From: Plasmodium brasilianum
Taxonomy: Eukaryota > Apicomplexa > Aconoidasida > Haemosporida > Plasmodiidae
DNA length: 64,000 nucleotides
Assembly (NCBI RefSeq): GCF_023973825.1
Contig: NC_090124.1
Coordinates: forward strand, 630,001-694,000
Direction: 5' to 3'
Position numbers and translations under genes: made by a program. A model generated the notes under the pieces. It did not search any database, was not told the origin of the DNA, and worked only from the letters and a program-made list of their open reading frames with translations. This document shows positions 32,516-43,650 of the stretch, piece by piece (position 1 is the stretch's first letter; every line of letters begins with the position of its first letter).

Positions 32516-35500
32516 CTAGTTTAAGTACACCTCATCACAATATACTGAAGTGGGAGGGGGAGGACAATAATAATAGCCATAGTGTCTATTATTTAAGTTA
32601 TAAATCATTTGCTCATTAGCTAGATGATTCATATGATATTGACTGTTGAGGTACATGTCCATTGCATTAGCTGGTGGTTTCATAAATTTATTTTCAAAAC
32701 TCACGTTTTGTGCGTCATTTGCATTTAGAATATAGCTGTACACTGAGGAAGGGTTTAAAGGAACTTTTTGTTGTTGAACATTTGGGACAGTATGAACATG
32801 TTGAGCATTTTGAAAACTTTTGATATTTCTTGTATTTTTCTTACTTCCTTTACTTTTTTTTCTGTTATTTGCATTTTCATAATCACCTAAATGAATATCT
32901 TTGCCGTAATTATTTTTTTCATCCTTTAGTGAAACTAGTTTAGATATTTTTTTTTTTTTGGTTTGTTGTTCTCCCTTTTATGGTCGTCCGTTAACTCTAT
33001 CTTTATTATGTCTTCATATGATTTTTCTTCTCTGTTTGCATTACTTTGTTTTTCTTTCCTTATTGTACTATCATTTGTATTTTTATGTGTAATATTTTTT
33101 ATATAAGTACCCTTATTTTTATCCGTATTATCCTTTTTATCTCTTATCTTCACAGTAGTATAATCATGGTTATTGTTCATTGTATTTCTGTTATCATTAA
33201 ATTCAGTTTCGTATGTACATTTTGTTCTACTACTTTTTTGATGGTTTAATACATCATCATAATAGTTCGCTCCTTCAATGTTTGCTTCTTCATCTATAGC
33301 TTCCTTGAAGTATGACTCCTCATCTGTTAGTTCTTTCTCCGTATGCACTTTTTCCTTAAACATTTCTTCTTTGTAAATCCTCTTGCCGTGTTTATCATCA
33401 ACGTATGTCTCTTCTTCAATTTTCTCTTCTTCATATAACCCTATGTTGTGTTTCTCCTCAACATGTACCCCATTTTTGTGCTTCTTTTTGTCATACTTCT
33501 CTTCATCGTATGACTCCTCAACTGTCCCTTTCTCAGAGGTAGTCATTTCCTCTTCATAAATCTCCCTATAGATGTTCTCCTCCTTCTCCTCCCCTCTCTT
33601 ATCGAATCCATTTTCACGTCCATCTTTATCATTGCCACCATAGTTATCATTATCACCATCGTTATTATCACCATCGTTATTATCACCATCGTTATTATCA
33701 CCATCGTTATTATCACCATCGTTATTATCACCATCGTTATCATTATCACCATCGTTATCATTATCACCATCGTTATCATTATCACCATCGTTATCATCTT
33801 CACCATCACTATCATCATTACCATCATTATTATTATCATAATCTTCATCTACTTCTTGCGAATGTGCATTTTTTATCAGTGCATCCATTTTTGTGCTATT
33901 CTGAGGGTTCACATTCTCGGAAGCAGTGTCATTATTCATTTTATCCATCATTGTAAACTGACTATAGTTGTATGGGTTTGCGTAATAATATAAATAGTTG
34001 GCATAATAATTGGGGGGCATATATGATATATTATTTTGATGATTGTAGAGGTAATATTCATATGGTTTTGTGAACTGAGAATGAGGATTAGACATAGCAG
34101 CTTCATTTTTGCCCATTTTATTATTTGTTTGGTTATAGCTCATATAAGGATTAAAGGTATTAAATTTCATTTGCATCATTTTGTTATATAATAATGGGTT
34201 TGCATAATTATAATTGTAGTCTATATAATTAAATTGTTTTTCTGAATTATTCATTATTTGTTCATTATTGTGTTCATAATTTATTTTATTTAATATAACA
34301 GAATTGCTTTTATTTTTTTCATCATTATGACTTCTAGCGCCATTTTTTTTTCTGCTTCTACTTTTATTAATTCCTTTTTCCTTATTACTATAATTAATGT
34401 TATCATTTTCGCTATTGTTACTATCATTTGTACTATTTTTCACCATTGTGTCTCCCCCAATACTCTCCTCAGTCTTTCCATAGCACTGATTAATGTCCAC
34501 TATCTCGAAAGTATTGTTAATGTAGGCTGCGTTCGCTTCGTCGACTAAATTCACTTCATTAGATACATTCGCTTCACTCACTGCACTCACATCATCAATT
34601 TCGTTCACTGTACTACTTTTCTTTTCATCCTCTACATAATTGAAACTTGGCGAAATTGTCGTATCGCTATCGAAAAAATTATTTTGTTCACCCATGTTTT
34701 TATTAATAGAAGTCATGCCACTGCCATTTATAGTTGCGTCTTTATTTTTACTGTTATGTTCTATGTATTTATTATAATTAAAGTTTTTTAATTTTAATTG
34801 TTTTTCTTTATTTCTGTTTCTATTTTTTTTTTTTTTTTCCTTTCTCCTCTATTGTTATGAAGTCCATTATTTCCGTTCATATGATTTATATTATTATGGT
34901 TATACACTTTCATACAGTTTGTGTTATTGTACCCATGTTCAATGTTTGCTATACTCATTACTTTAAAACTGTTTAGCATCATATCAAAATTTTTGTTAAA
35001 ATTGTCTCTGTTATACCTTTCATTGTTATTACTATCATTGCTGTTTGTATTCATAATACTACCTTTTTTGCAATTGTTATTACTACTATTTTCTATAATA
35101 TTATTATTGTCATTGTCATTATTCATTGACATTCTATTATTATTCGTTTCGTTTATATTCCCATTATCTAAAAAAGTTGTTAAGTCGTTTTCTCCAACTA
35201 ACTCGGTATTACTTTTTTCTAATAAAATTTCTGGAATTCTTGGAACTCTTAGTTCATCAATGGTATGAGCAAAACGACATGTAGATCCATTTAAACAAGT
35301 TTTATTAGCTACAAATTTACACATAGAAGACTTATATGCAAATAAATTTTGTGCAGATTTTAATTCATCTTGGTTATGAGCATAATTACATTTTTTATTA
35401 AAACATTTTTCTCCTTTTAACAACTTATAACAAAGTTTTGTTCTTTTCAAATCTGGAATTGATCTTAAGTCTTCAATCGAATGAGCATAGTCACAATTAT

Positions 35501-35585
35501 CTCCTTCTTTGCACCTATTTTCCATATGCAGAGGGCATAATTTAGTTTTCCAGAAATGCTGGCGAAGAGTTACGGACATTTTCAT
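32516..35585 (-). CDS. Triple CCCH zinc-finger protein, frame broken at two poly-A tracts
   Basis: Three minus-strand frames form one gene: 35585-34839, then 34822-32954, then 32940-32516. Residues ~10-112 hold three CCCH fingers: C-x7-C-x5-C-x3-H (CPLH..DYAH), C-x8-C-x4-C-x3-H (CYKL..NYAH) and C-x7-C-x5-C-x3-H (CKFV..RFAH), so an RNA-binding role is likely. The rest is Asn-rich, with an acidic Asp/Gly/Asn repeat (33643-33800), a Glu/Lys-rich zone and a C-terminus with PPPP and Tyr-rich NRHYGYYYC. The frame is lost at A16 (34823-34838) and at A13 (32947-32959). One extra A at each restores a single frame of ~1023 aa with good composition across both joints. Read literally, the product would stop at ~263 aa, after the fingers. 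Start ATG 35585; 35579 is an alternative. Confidence 0.8.
33643..33800. repeat. Coding minisatellite, Asp/Gly/Asn-rich
   Basis: Tandem accatcgttattatc (15 bp, about five copies), followed by accatcgttatcattatc (18 bp, about three copies). On the minus strand these encode DGDNN and DGDNDN repeats inside the C3H protein. The repeat keeps the frame. Confidence 0.9.
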
Positions 35586-36340
35586 ATTTCTATAATTAGG
35601 AATATTGTGTATTTAATTCGGTACAATGTGAGATAGTATAGACGACCAAAAGGAAAAAAAAAAAAAGAGACAACAAAGGGGAAGCAATGAAAACGAAGAA
35701 GCAAAAGCGAAACAGCAAAAAAGAAACAATAAAAACGAAACCAACAATGAGCAACAAACAAAAAATTGAATTAATTAGGTGAAGAAAAAAAAAAAAAAAG
35801 GTCCAATTAATCACAACAATTGACAAAAATAAAAAATAAAAATAATAAAAGAAATAAAAAATTACATTGAAACAATATGAAATAGGCAAGCACTTTTCAT
35901 CATAAGTAATAAAAAGATTAATTTTGTAACATTTTTTAACAATATTAAAATAAGTAGAATGTTTCTAATTGTCTTTATATAAATTTTCATATAAATGTTA
36001 ATATCTTACAAACAATTTTATGCAGTTAGGTAGTTTATATTATTTCTGTTGACACACGAGAAAAAGAATAATAAACATACATGTATTTATGTAAATAAAT
36101 ATACATTTACTTCTTGCAATTTCCCTTTTTTTTTTAATTTTAAGCCAATAAATGAAATATCGAATGAAATACAAAAATGGAAGAAAAAAAAGAAAAATGT
36201 ATGTATCTATTTATTTAAGGCGTATTTTTAAGGTATTTTTTTTTTTTTTTTTTTTTATAGTTTTTGTGAGGACAGTAATGTATCGAGTATTTTCTTGTAC
36301 GTATATATGTAGATATATAAATTCACAAGTATAAGTATAC

Positions 36341-36406
<66 letters not shown>

Positions 36407-37968
36407 AAAAAAAAAAAATATTTCCTATGTTTAATTATTTCCTTGCCTGTTCAGAATTTTTTTTCTTTTCATTGCATTTGCATACGCAACCAAAAATTGG
36501 TGAAATATATATATGCCAAATTTAAAAAAAGCCGAACAGTCGAATAACAAAAGCATGGAAAAAAAGGAAATTAAACTGTTTATCTTTTAGCCGTAAATGC
36601 GTATTCTTTGTGTATATACAAATAGCAGTTTTGTATAAAATGCTAGAACGTGAAAGTTGGATATATTTTTCTTTTAAGAAAAAAAATTAAATAATACACT
36701 AATTATACTGGAAATAACAGTCTTTATAAAAAGAAGACATATATAAAAATGAACAACAAAAAATGAGAGAAGTTACAACATTGAAACAGAATTCCTATTT
36801 TACATAAATATTGTTGAAATTTACCCTTAATTATGTTGTAATATCAAATAAAGCGTTTTTTTATTTTTATTTTTTTGATATTATGTACATATATATATGC
36901 GCTGAGAGAAAGTCAATTATTTAATTAATTGCTTGTTTTCCTTATGTATCGAAATAGCTACCTCTTTCTATATAAATGACTACTTTTATGCTTAGATGAA
37001 AATCACGTATTTTTTTGTAAATATAAGAAGCTAATGCATATTGTTACATAAATTAAAAAAAATGTTTAAATAAGAGAAATAATTTATAAAAAAAAAAAAA
37101 AAAAAAGATACCTGTGCTTGTACATGTACTTATTATTCCTTTCAATTGAAAATAATATCATTTTTAAGCGAATGACCACACAACATATGCAAAAGAATAT
37201 AGACACATATGAAATATAATTCATTTCGAGCTTATACGTTAGTATATATGTTTATAGGTCTTATTAATAAAGAAATTAAATCATAAAATATAACACAAAA
37301 ATATGCACAATTTGAATAATTTCCATAATTTTCATAATATGTATAATTTGCTTGTGATCTTGTTAGAATGATGTAGTACGGATACAGGTCATATGCCACT
37401 TTCTTTTTGTATTAGAATTCGGAATAAATGAAAGACAAACAACATATTAAGTATATGAAATAAATATTTAAATAAGACCTTTTTTTTTTTCTTTTTTTTC
37501 TTTTTTACATTAATATATATAAGAATTTATAATTTTACAAACATAAGGAAACTAAATGTATAACATTACAAACTCTTTAAAAATTTCTCACCCGCAGAAT
37601 CTTCTAATAATAGAATATGTTATGTTATTCTATATTTTACTTGACAGATTTCATCGATCTTTCTGTTATACAAGATTGAGAATATATATATTAACATATA
37701 TTTAATCTTTTCTACTTGTTCTATTTTTGCGCGTGTTCATATAAACTTCCGCCTTCCATTTAATAATATTTCCCTCCTAATACATACCTTTGTTCCTTTA
37801 ATTCCTTCAAAATGAATCTTTTTCCTTTATTTTTTAGATATCATCCCATACATTTATTTGTTTTACCCTTTTGATTTTTAGTTTAGCCAAAAATGAATGT
37901 ATAATAAAAAGAAAAATAAATAATATAATATAAACAATTTACATGTCTACATAAGGAGGAGAATCTTC
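35586..37968. other. Intergenic, ZPR1 to C3H gene
   Basis: About 2.4 kb between two minus-strand genes. It holds the C3H gene promoter on the left and ZPR1 3' sequence on the right. It contains an A/G-rich stretch at 35640-35860, a T-tract at 36236-36257, the (acacat)n/(ac)n microsatellite at 36341-36404, and AT-rich filler. No coding exon was recognised. Confidence 0.5.
36341..36404. repeat. (ACACAT)n and (AC)n microsatellite
   Basis: Runs of acacat followed by about 20 AC dinucleotides with one acgc interruption. It is noncoding. Confidence 0.9.
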
Positions 37969-39834
37969 TTAGTAATTTTCCGTTACCATAGAAGTAAGAC
38001 CTAGCATGTCATTTTGTTCATATGTTCTTTCATATTCTTCTTCTTTTAAATTTTCATCCTCATCAATTTTATCACTAGATATATAACTATTTGAGGCAAT
38101 ATCATCAATGATCAAATCGTAAGGACACAATTCTTCTGTTTTACATAATTTGTATAAATTAGAAATTAGATTTTTAATTTTATGTGTAAAAGAAGCATCG
38201 CTATTTATTGTTATGTTCATGCTTTTTTTTTCATTTCCGTTCTCATGATTGTGAGTGTTAATGTTCGAATCACCAAGTAAAAATTTAAACTTGTCTTCCA
38301 AAGATTCTATTATTTTTATAATTAGCCCTTCAACAGTAGTTAGAGTACCACCAAGTGTGCCATATTCACATGTTAAATCAACAATCGGAATATGAATTGA
38401 TGCTGTTTCGGATTTAATTACAAATCTATTTAAATCACATTTATTTCTAACAGTGAGTATAATTTTTTTCCCTCTGGGGTTAATTTCCCCACTACTTTTA
38501 ATTTCGCTTGTTTTAAAATTACAATTAGCACAAACATATGATAAAATTAGACATTTTTTAAAACCTGGTATGCTAATTTCACAAAAATTATTAACACCTA
38601 AATAATTGCAACATGGACAATTCGATGTAAAGGATTCAATTAATTTCCCTTCCTCCTCATCACTTATATTCTTATATTTCATACAAGTGTTTCCAGTGTC
38701 ATTATGCATGTGAACGTATTTTTTTATAAAATCGAAGTTTTCTTTTTTTATATTATTTCCATCATCCTTTACTTTTATTTCCTTTGTGTTCGAATTAGTT
38801 CCTCCATGGTCTTCTTTTTCGTCAGTTTGTCTATTTTCGTAAACTTGGCTCTTTTCGTCAACTTCTTTTTTTTCGTCAACTATCCTTTTTTCTTCAAAAT
38901 CCTCTTCATAAAAACCTAATTCATTTAACTCTTCTTTACTTCTCTCATAATGTTGAACAGTGACTACATTTGTGTTCACATCTTCATCATAATGTTCTAG
39001 TGAGCTTAACCCAGAAGGGTCCACAATTTCAACTGTGAAGGGTAATTCTTTTGATATAATAAATAAGGATAATTTATGGATAGTTGACTCAATCATTTTA
39101 ATATAATTTTCTATTGTTATTTGTTGATACTTTTCGTTTGCACTAGATGAACGTTCATCTTTTATATAACCGCGGCTTCCTTTTTCGTCATCTGTATTTT
39201 CATTATCTTTTCCTTTTAATTGTTCGTTCGTATGGTCCTTAGCTGCATTTCTCGCTTCATTGTTTTCCTCTTTCGTGGGTGTTTTTTCTGGTATTTCGAT
39301 ATGTTCTATATTTTCGCCATTCCCATTTTTCTGTACTTCTCCCCCCTTCTCTTCATTAAGTGTGTCCTCACTAATTTTATTAACCCTATTATACATATCC
39401 TTTAAATTCTTTACATAATCACTAAGATTATTTAGGGAAGTTTGAATAAACCCTTCTATTGTATTAATAGACCCTTTTTGTGTTTCTTTCGGGATTTCAA
39501 AATCTATTTCAGGAATTTTAAAAACTCCATATTCAGACTTTATTAATTGTCTATCTAAATGTTCTTTTTTTGTTATTTTAAATATTATTTTGATACCTTT
39601 CTCCTTTATTGTATTTAAATCTTGAATAACATTATTTCTATAATTACAAAATTCGCACTCAAAAGAATGTATTAATGTGTTTTTAAAATAAGGAATTTCA
39701 ATTTTCACAATTTTGTTTATTCCTTCTTTTTCACAATTTATGCATAAGGAACGCACTTCAATTGTATCATTAATTAAATCCTTTTCCCTTTCCCCACATT
39801 TTTCGCCTTGTTTTTCGTTTAAATTGTTTTCCAT
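37969..39834 (-). CDS. ZPR1: ZPR1-type zinc finger protein
   Basis: A single exon of 621 aa from ATG 39834 (MENNLNEKQG). The frame is open to 39867, but those extra residues (MCYLPHFILLP) do not fit the family. Two ZPR1 modules are visible. The first C4 finger, with CINC and CEFC around IEIPYFKNTLIHSF (~residues 30-75), is followed by a beta-rich domain with KKEHLDRQLIKSEYG and GSINTIEGFIQ. The second finger, with CPCC and CANC around CEISIPGFKKCLILSY (~407-440), is followed by RNKCDLNRFVIKSE and GTLTTVEGLI. This duplicated layout is diagnostic. ZPR1 acts as a chaperone for eEF1A folding in other eukaryotes. An Asp/Glu/Lys-rich linker (~185-360) lengthens it beyond the ~460-490 aa usual elsewhere. 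Confidence 0.95.
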   Translation of the reverse strand: MENNLNEKQGEKCGEREKDLINDTIEVRSLCINCEKEGINKIVKIEIPYFKNTLIHSFECEFCNYRNNVIQDLNTIKEKGIKIIFKITKKEHLDRQLIKSEYGVFKIPEIDFEIPKETQKGSINTIEGFIQTSLNNLSDYVKNLKDMYNRVNKISEDTLNEEKGGEVQKNGNGENIEHIEIPEKTPTKEENNEARNAAKDHTNEQLKGKDNENTDDEKGSRGYIKDERSSSANEKYQQITIENYIKMIESTIHKLSLFIISKELPFTVEIVDPSGLSSLEHYDEDVNTNVVTVQHYERSKEELNELGFYEEDFEEKRIVDEKKEVDEKSQVYENRQTDEKEDHGGTNSNTKEIKVKDDGNNIKKENFDFIKKYVHMHNDTGNTCMKYKNISDEEEGKLIESFTSNCPCCNYLGVNNFCEISIPGFKKCLILSYVCANCNFKTSEIKSSGEINPRGKKIILTVRNKCDLNRFVIKSETASIHIPIVDLTCEYGTLGGTLTTVEGLIIKIIESLEDKFKFLLGDSNINTHNHENGNEKKSMNITINSDASFTHKIKNLISNLYKLCKTEELCPYDLIIDDIASNSYISSDKIDEDENLKEEEYERTYEQNDMLGLTSMVTENY

Positions 39835-40690
39835 AGGCAATAAAATAAAATGGGGAAGGTAACACACAATAATGAAAAGTAGTATAAGGTAAATACAGCA
39901 GAATAATGCAAAATATAGTGAGAGATTTGTGCAAGATGTGATATGACAATATAATAAAAAATAGAATAAAACATAGTATTATAAAAAACTCCAAGTTGAG
40001 ATAACCGCGTTTCGTAGGTAAATATGTTTCTCCAAATTTGCAGCAAAAATTGTGTTAAAAAGTGCTTATCTTACACATTGTAGTATGCATATATAGATAT
40101 TCTGTATAAATGTATGCGCATATATATACCTAAGCGTTATTATACAGATAATAAAGCCATAATACAAATGAAACTTTTGGCCTTTTAAAAAGTTGAAAAG
40201 ATAAGTTATTTAAATGACATTTTTAAAATAAAAAAGTTTTTAAAACATAAACAATTAAAAAAGGTGAATCGGGTTACACTCTTTTTGTAAAAGGGGGTAT
40301 GTACGTTTTTCATTACAAATATATATATATAAAAGAGAAAAAAAGGGCCAAATATGCAAAAATTAAAATGGGAAAAGAATGAAAAAAAAAAAAAAAAAAA
40401 AGCGAAAAATAATGAAAAATAAATAAAATTTTATAATTCTGGCTTATTCAAATACATTCTTTCATTTTATATTTGTTTCTTCCTACTTTTTCCGTTTTGC
40501 CAACATTTTTTATGCAATATTTTTTCTGTTAAATATTTTATTTATTGTTTACATATTTTTATATATACGTTTATTTGTATATAAATGTTTGCTAATTTGT
40601 AAATATATGTTTATTAATTTTATTTATTTATTATTATTTTTTTGTTTTTTCTGTTCTATTTTTTTTGGTTTTGCTGTGTCGTAGTATTAC
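39835..40690. other. Intergenic, R-SNARE to ZPR1
   Basis: About 0.85 kb between two minus-strand genes. It contains the ZPR1 promoter/5' UTR and R-SNARE 3' sequence. AT-rich, with an A-tract at 40382-40401. Nothing else was seen. Confidence 0.5.
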
Positions 40691-41768
40691 TTAAATACTA
40701 TGTGCTTCAAAGTTTTGGTAATCAGTCTGTAGTAACGGGGCTTCTTCAGTATTGTTATAGTCATAAATATAATATTTAACAACAAAACCAAGAGCGACAA
40801 TAATGACTATATAGAAGAAAATGTAATTTACAAATATATAGGAAAAAATCGTAAAAAATATATAAATGACAATTGCCACTACTATCCATTTCTAAAAAAA
40901 AAAAAAAAAAAAAAAAGTTTTAAAAAATTGTGTGAACTAATAATTGACATTGCCGAAGAAGGTTACGTCAACAAAATATTTAATTTTAAAATTGTGCTAA
41001 CGTGTCTACATATGCGTACGGATATGTATATATGTACGTAAGCGTATGTACATACTTATGTGTACGTATGTTTACATATATATATATATTTGCTTGATGA
41101 AAAGTTCATCTGCGCTAATTTGGTTTTACTAAAATTTGGTTTTTGTCGAAAGTCATTTCATTTGGTAGAAGCTCGTGATAGTCACCTTTGCTTTGCATAT
41201 TATCGCTCATATGTAATAAATTATAAATAGTTGAATTTCTGCAATATAAAAAACAGACAAATCGTTGGTTATTCATATTTATTTGTTAATTTTTTTTTTT
41301 TTTCAGTTATTTTTAAGTGCACTATTTAAAAGGGTATTTATAGTATAGTAATTTTAAAGTATAAATGTATAATTATTGTATGTGCTTGCGTATGGTTATT
41401 CAGTGTGGTTGCTATTAGATGGGATAAAATGAAAAACGTGGTGTTCATCCTAGTTAATGACATAATACTGTACGTTCTTCTTTCCCATTTTTTCAGTGTT
41501 CTTTACACATAAATACGTGTGTTAATGCACACATATACATACATATGTACAAATGTATATATATATTTATATACACATGTACGTAGATATATATGTATAC
41601 GCATATGGATATACACATATACGTGTGCAAAATGCCAAAATGAATCTTTTTTTTGTTGTTTTTAAGTAACCTTTGAGCTAAGCTGTTCACAGCATTTTTC
41701 ATCAAGCCTACAGTACTCTTGAACATTTCGCCCAATTTGTCCAAATTTATTGTATTATGACCATCCAT
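40691..41768 (-). CDS. Brevin-type R-SNARE (VAMP-like) with C-terminal tail, 3 exons
   Basis: Exons on the minus strand: 41768-41671, 41238-41130, 40891-40691 (135 aa; GT-AG, phases 2 and 0). The SNARE helix begins NLDKLGEMFKSTVGLMKNAV and has VNSLAQRN, with Arg at the expected zero layer, aligning with human VAMP VDIMRVNVDKVLER. IYNLLHMSDNMQS follows. R-SNAREs sit on vesicles and pair with Q-SNAREs in membrane fusion. No longin domain is present. After KW comes an unusually long hydrophobic stretch (~37-40 residues, two membrane spans possible). A 26-residue tail follows, with EEAPLL and YQNF, which match dileucine and YxxPhi adaptor motifs. The ATG directly follows ttatttgcag, an acceptor-like sequence, so a 5' UTR intron or extra upstream exon is possible. 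P. falciparum VAMP8 is a candidate orthologue, unchecked. Confidence 0.78.
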
Positions 41769-43650
41769 CTGCAAATAAAACATGAAAAATAATATTTCGT
41801 TTCTTAAAAAGGTAAGAAATTTTTTATTCCTTGTTTATGCATTTTTGTACCATTTAATATCAATGTACATATGTATGTATATTGTTATACTATATTAATG
41901 TAAAAACCACGCTGAATTTTCTTTACTTTTATTTAAAAATTAAGAAAAATGGTATGTTATATACTGTTCAAATAAAACAAATTGTGTATATTGTGTGTTA
42001 GATGATTTTAAATTTTTATTATCCTTTATACGCAGTAGACATGGAATTTAGAAAAACAAAGTAAAAACAGTGAAAACAATCTTAATATCAATAAATTTAC
42101 ATTTATTGTAAAAATGAGTGTTTTAATTTGGACAAACTGGTTTTTTTCGTTTTTATTTCTTTCATTTTTATTTCTTTCATTTTTCTTTCTTTTTTCTATT
42201 TTTTTTTTTATTTTTATCTTCTTTTTTTTTTTTTCATGTATAATACACATATACTAGCAAAAATTTTTCAAATTAATTATTTTTTTGAAGAGGTGAAAAT
42301 TAAAAGTTGGTGAGTAGAAGATGAAAAAAATAATGGAGGCCAAAAAATGAAGCGGAAAAAATGACGAGGTAAAAACGACGAGGTAAAAATGACGAGCAAA
42401 AAAAATGAAAAGTACAGGATGCAGAGTAAAAAATAACCGATAAAAAAAGAAATATATTAATTGAAGAGCACAAAATATGGAGTACAAAATGAGGAGTACA
42501 GAATGAGGAGTACAAAATGGAAAGTACAAAATGGAAAGTACAAAATGGAAAGTACAAAATGAAAAGTACAAAATGAAAAGTACAAAATGAAAAGTACAAA
42601 ATGAAAAGTACAAAATGAAAAGTACAAAATGAAAAGTACAAAATGAAAAGTACAAAATGAAAAGTACAAAATGAAGAGTAAAAAAAGAGTAAAAAAGTTA
42701 AACTAATATGTCATGATATATATATGCAAAATTTTTGCCTCCAATTAATGTTTGTAAAAATATATTTTCCTTTTCATGTTCTACTTTTACATATTTTTTC
42801 GTATGTACATTATTTTTCATGGATAAATTTTGTAAAATTTTGTTTTTTCAAATGAATGCAAAATATCACTACATGAAGTTTTGAAAACATTAACTATACA
42901 ATTTTTTTTTTTTTATTATTTATTTCCTTCACACGTGAAAACCTGATCGCTGCTAATTTATATGCACATATATATATATATATATATATATACACACTCT
43001 TAATTATCTAAAATTTTAGTTTTACTTTTTACCTTTACATTATAGTTTTTTCTCTTTAGCCAAATTGTTCAAACTCTGCAAAAGTTGTGTTATGTCGTTA
43101 AATTAAAAAAGAGGTATTGCTAACTCTGACAGTGCGGTCATTGCATATATTGAATTTCTATATGTATGTTTACATTTGTACATTTATACACCCGTTTTTG
43201 TATATATGTACGTATATGTGTATGTGCATATGTATATATATATATATATATATATGCATAACTGTGTTGTACTTTCTTACATGTTTGAAAAAATACTGTA
43301 AAGTTGTTTAGGCTGCAAGGTAGTGGAACTGGATAACGATTTCAAAGAAAGAATTCTCATATTAATGAGTGCATGTATATCTGTTTATCCATTTATTTAT
43401 TCACATTTGGCTAGTTATTGTAACAAAGTGAACTAATGAAGAAGGAATGTGATCCGATGGCCCGAAAAAGAAATAGCCAAGAAGTGAATGGCTATTTACT
43501 TAACTGGCCAAAATAAACAAATTGAATTGTAACGCGCGTTGGATTAATTTATGTAGACCTCTTTTGAGACACCTCAATATGTAGTTATTCATTATCACCT
43601 TTTGTAAACTGTATATATATATACATATATATGCGAATAATGACACCTTT
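41769..43650. promoter_or_regulatory. Divergent intergenic region, R-SNARE / rhomboid
   Basis: About 1.9 kb between head-to-head genes. It holds the 14-bp minisatellite (42470-42675), (TA)n at 42969-42991 and 43233-43254, and a short block at 43035-43110. That block has splice-like borders on both strands but no workable exon in either. No gene is supported. Confidence 0.5.
42470..42675. repeat. 14-bp minisatellite, about 14 copies
   Basis: The unit is tacaaaatgaaaag, with tacaaaatggaaag and tacaaaatgaggag variants towards the left end. The unit has no stop codon in any minus frame, so all three minus frames stay open (FVLFILYFSFCT-type runs). These are artefacts of the repeat. Confidence 0.9.

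Noticed and set aside
33543..33848. Minus ORF with ITMVI repeats
   Set aside because: Out-of-frame shadow of the acidic coding repeat of the C3H gene.
42254..42669. Three overlapping minus-strand ORFs (70-133 aa) rich in Phe, Leu, Tyr
   Set aside because: They are the 14-bp minisatellite read in each frame; the unit lacks stop codons. No protein-like composition outside the repeat.
43035..43110. Possible exon upstream of the R-SNARE gene (minus: DITQLLQSLNNLAKEKKL)
   Set aside because: The frame ends in TAA before any donor, and no phase-compatible join to the SNARE start was found. The plus-strand alternative also stops quickly.
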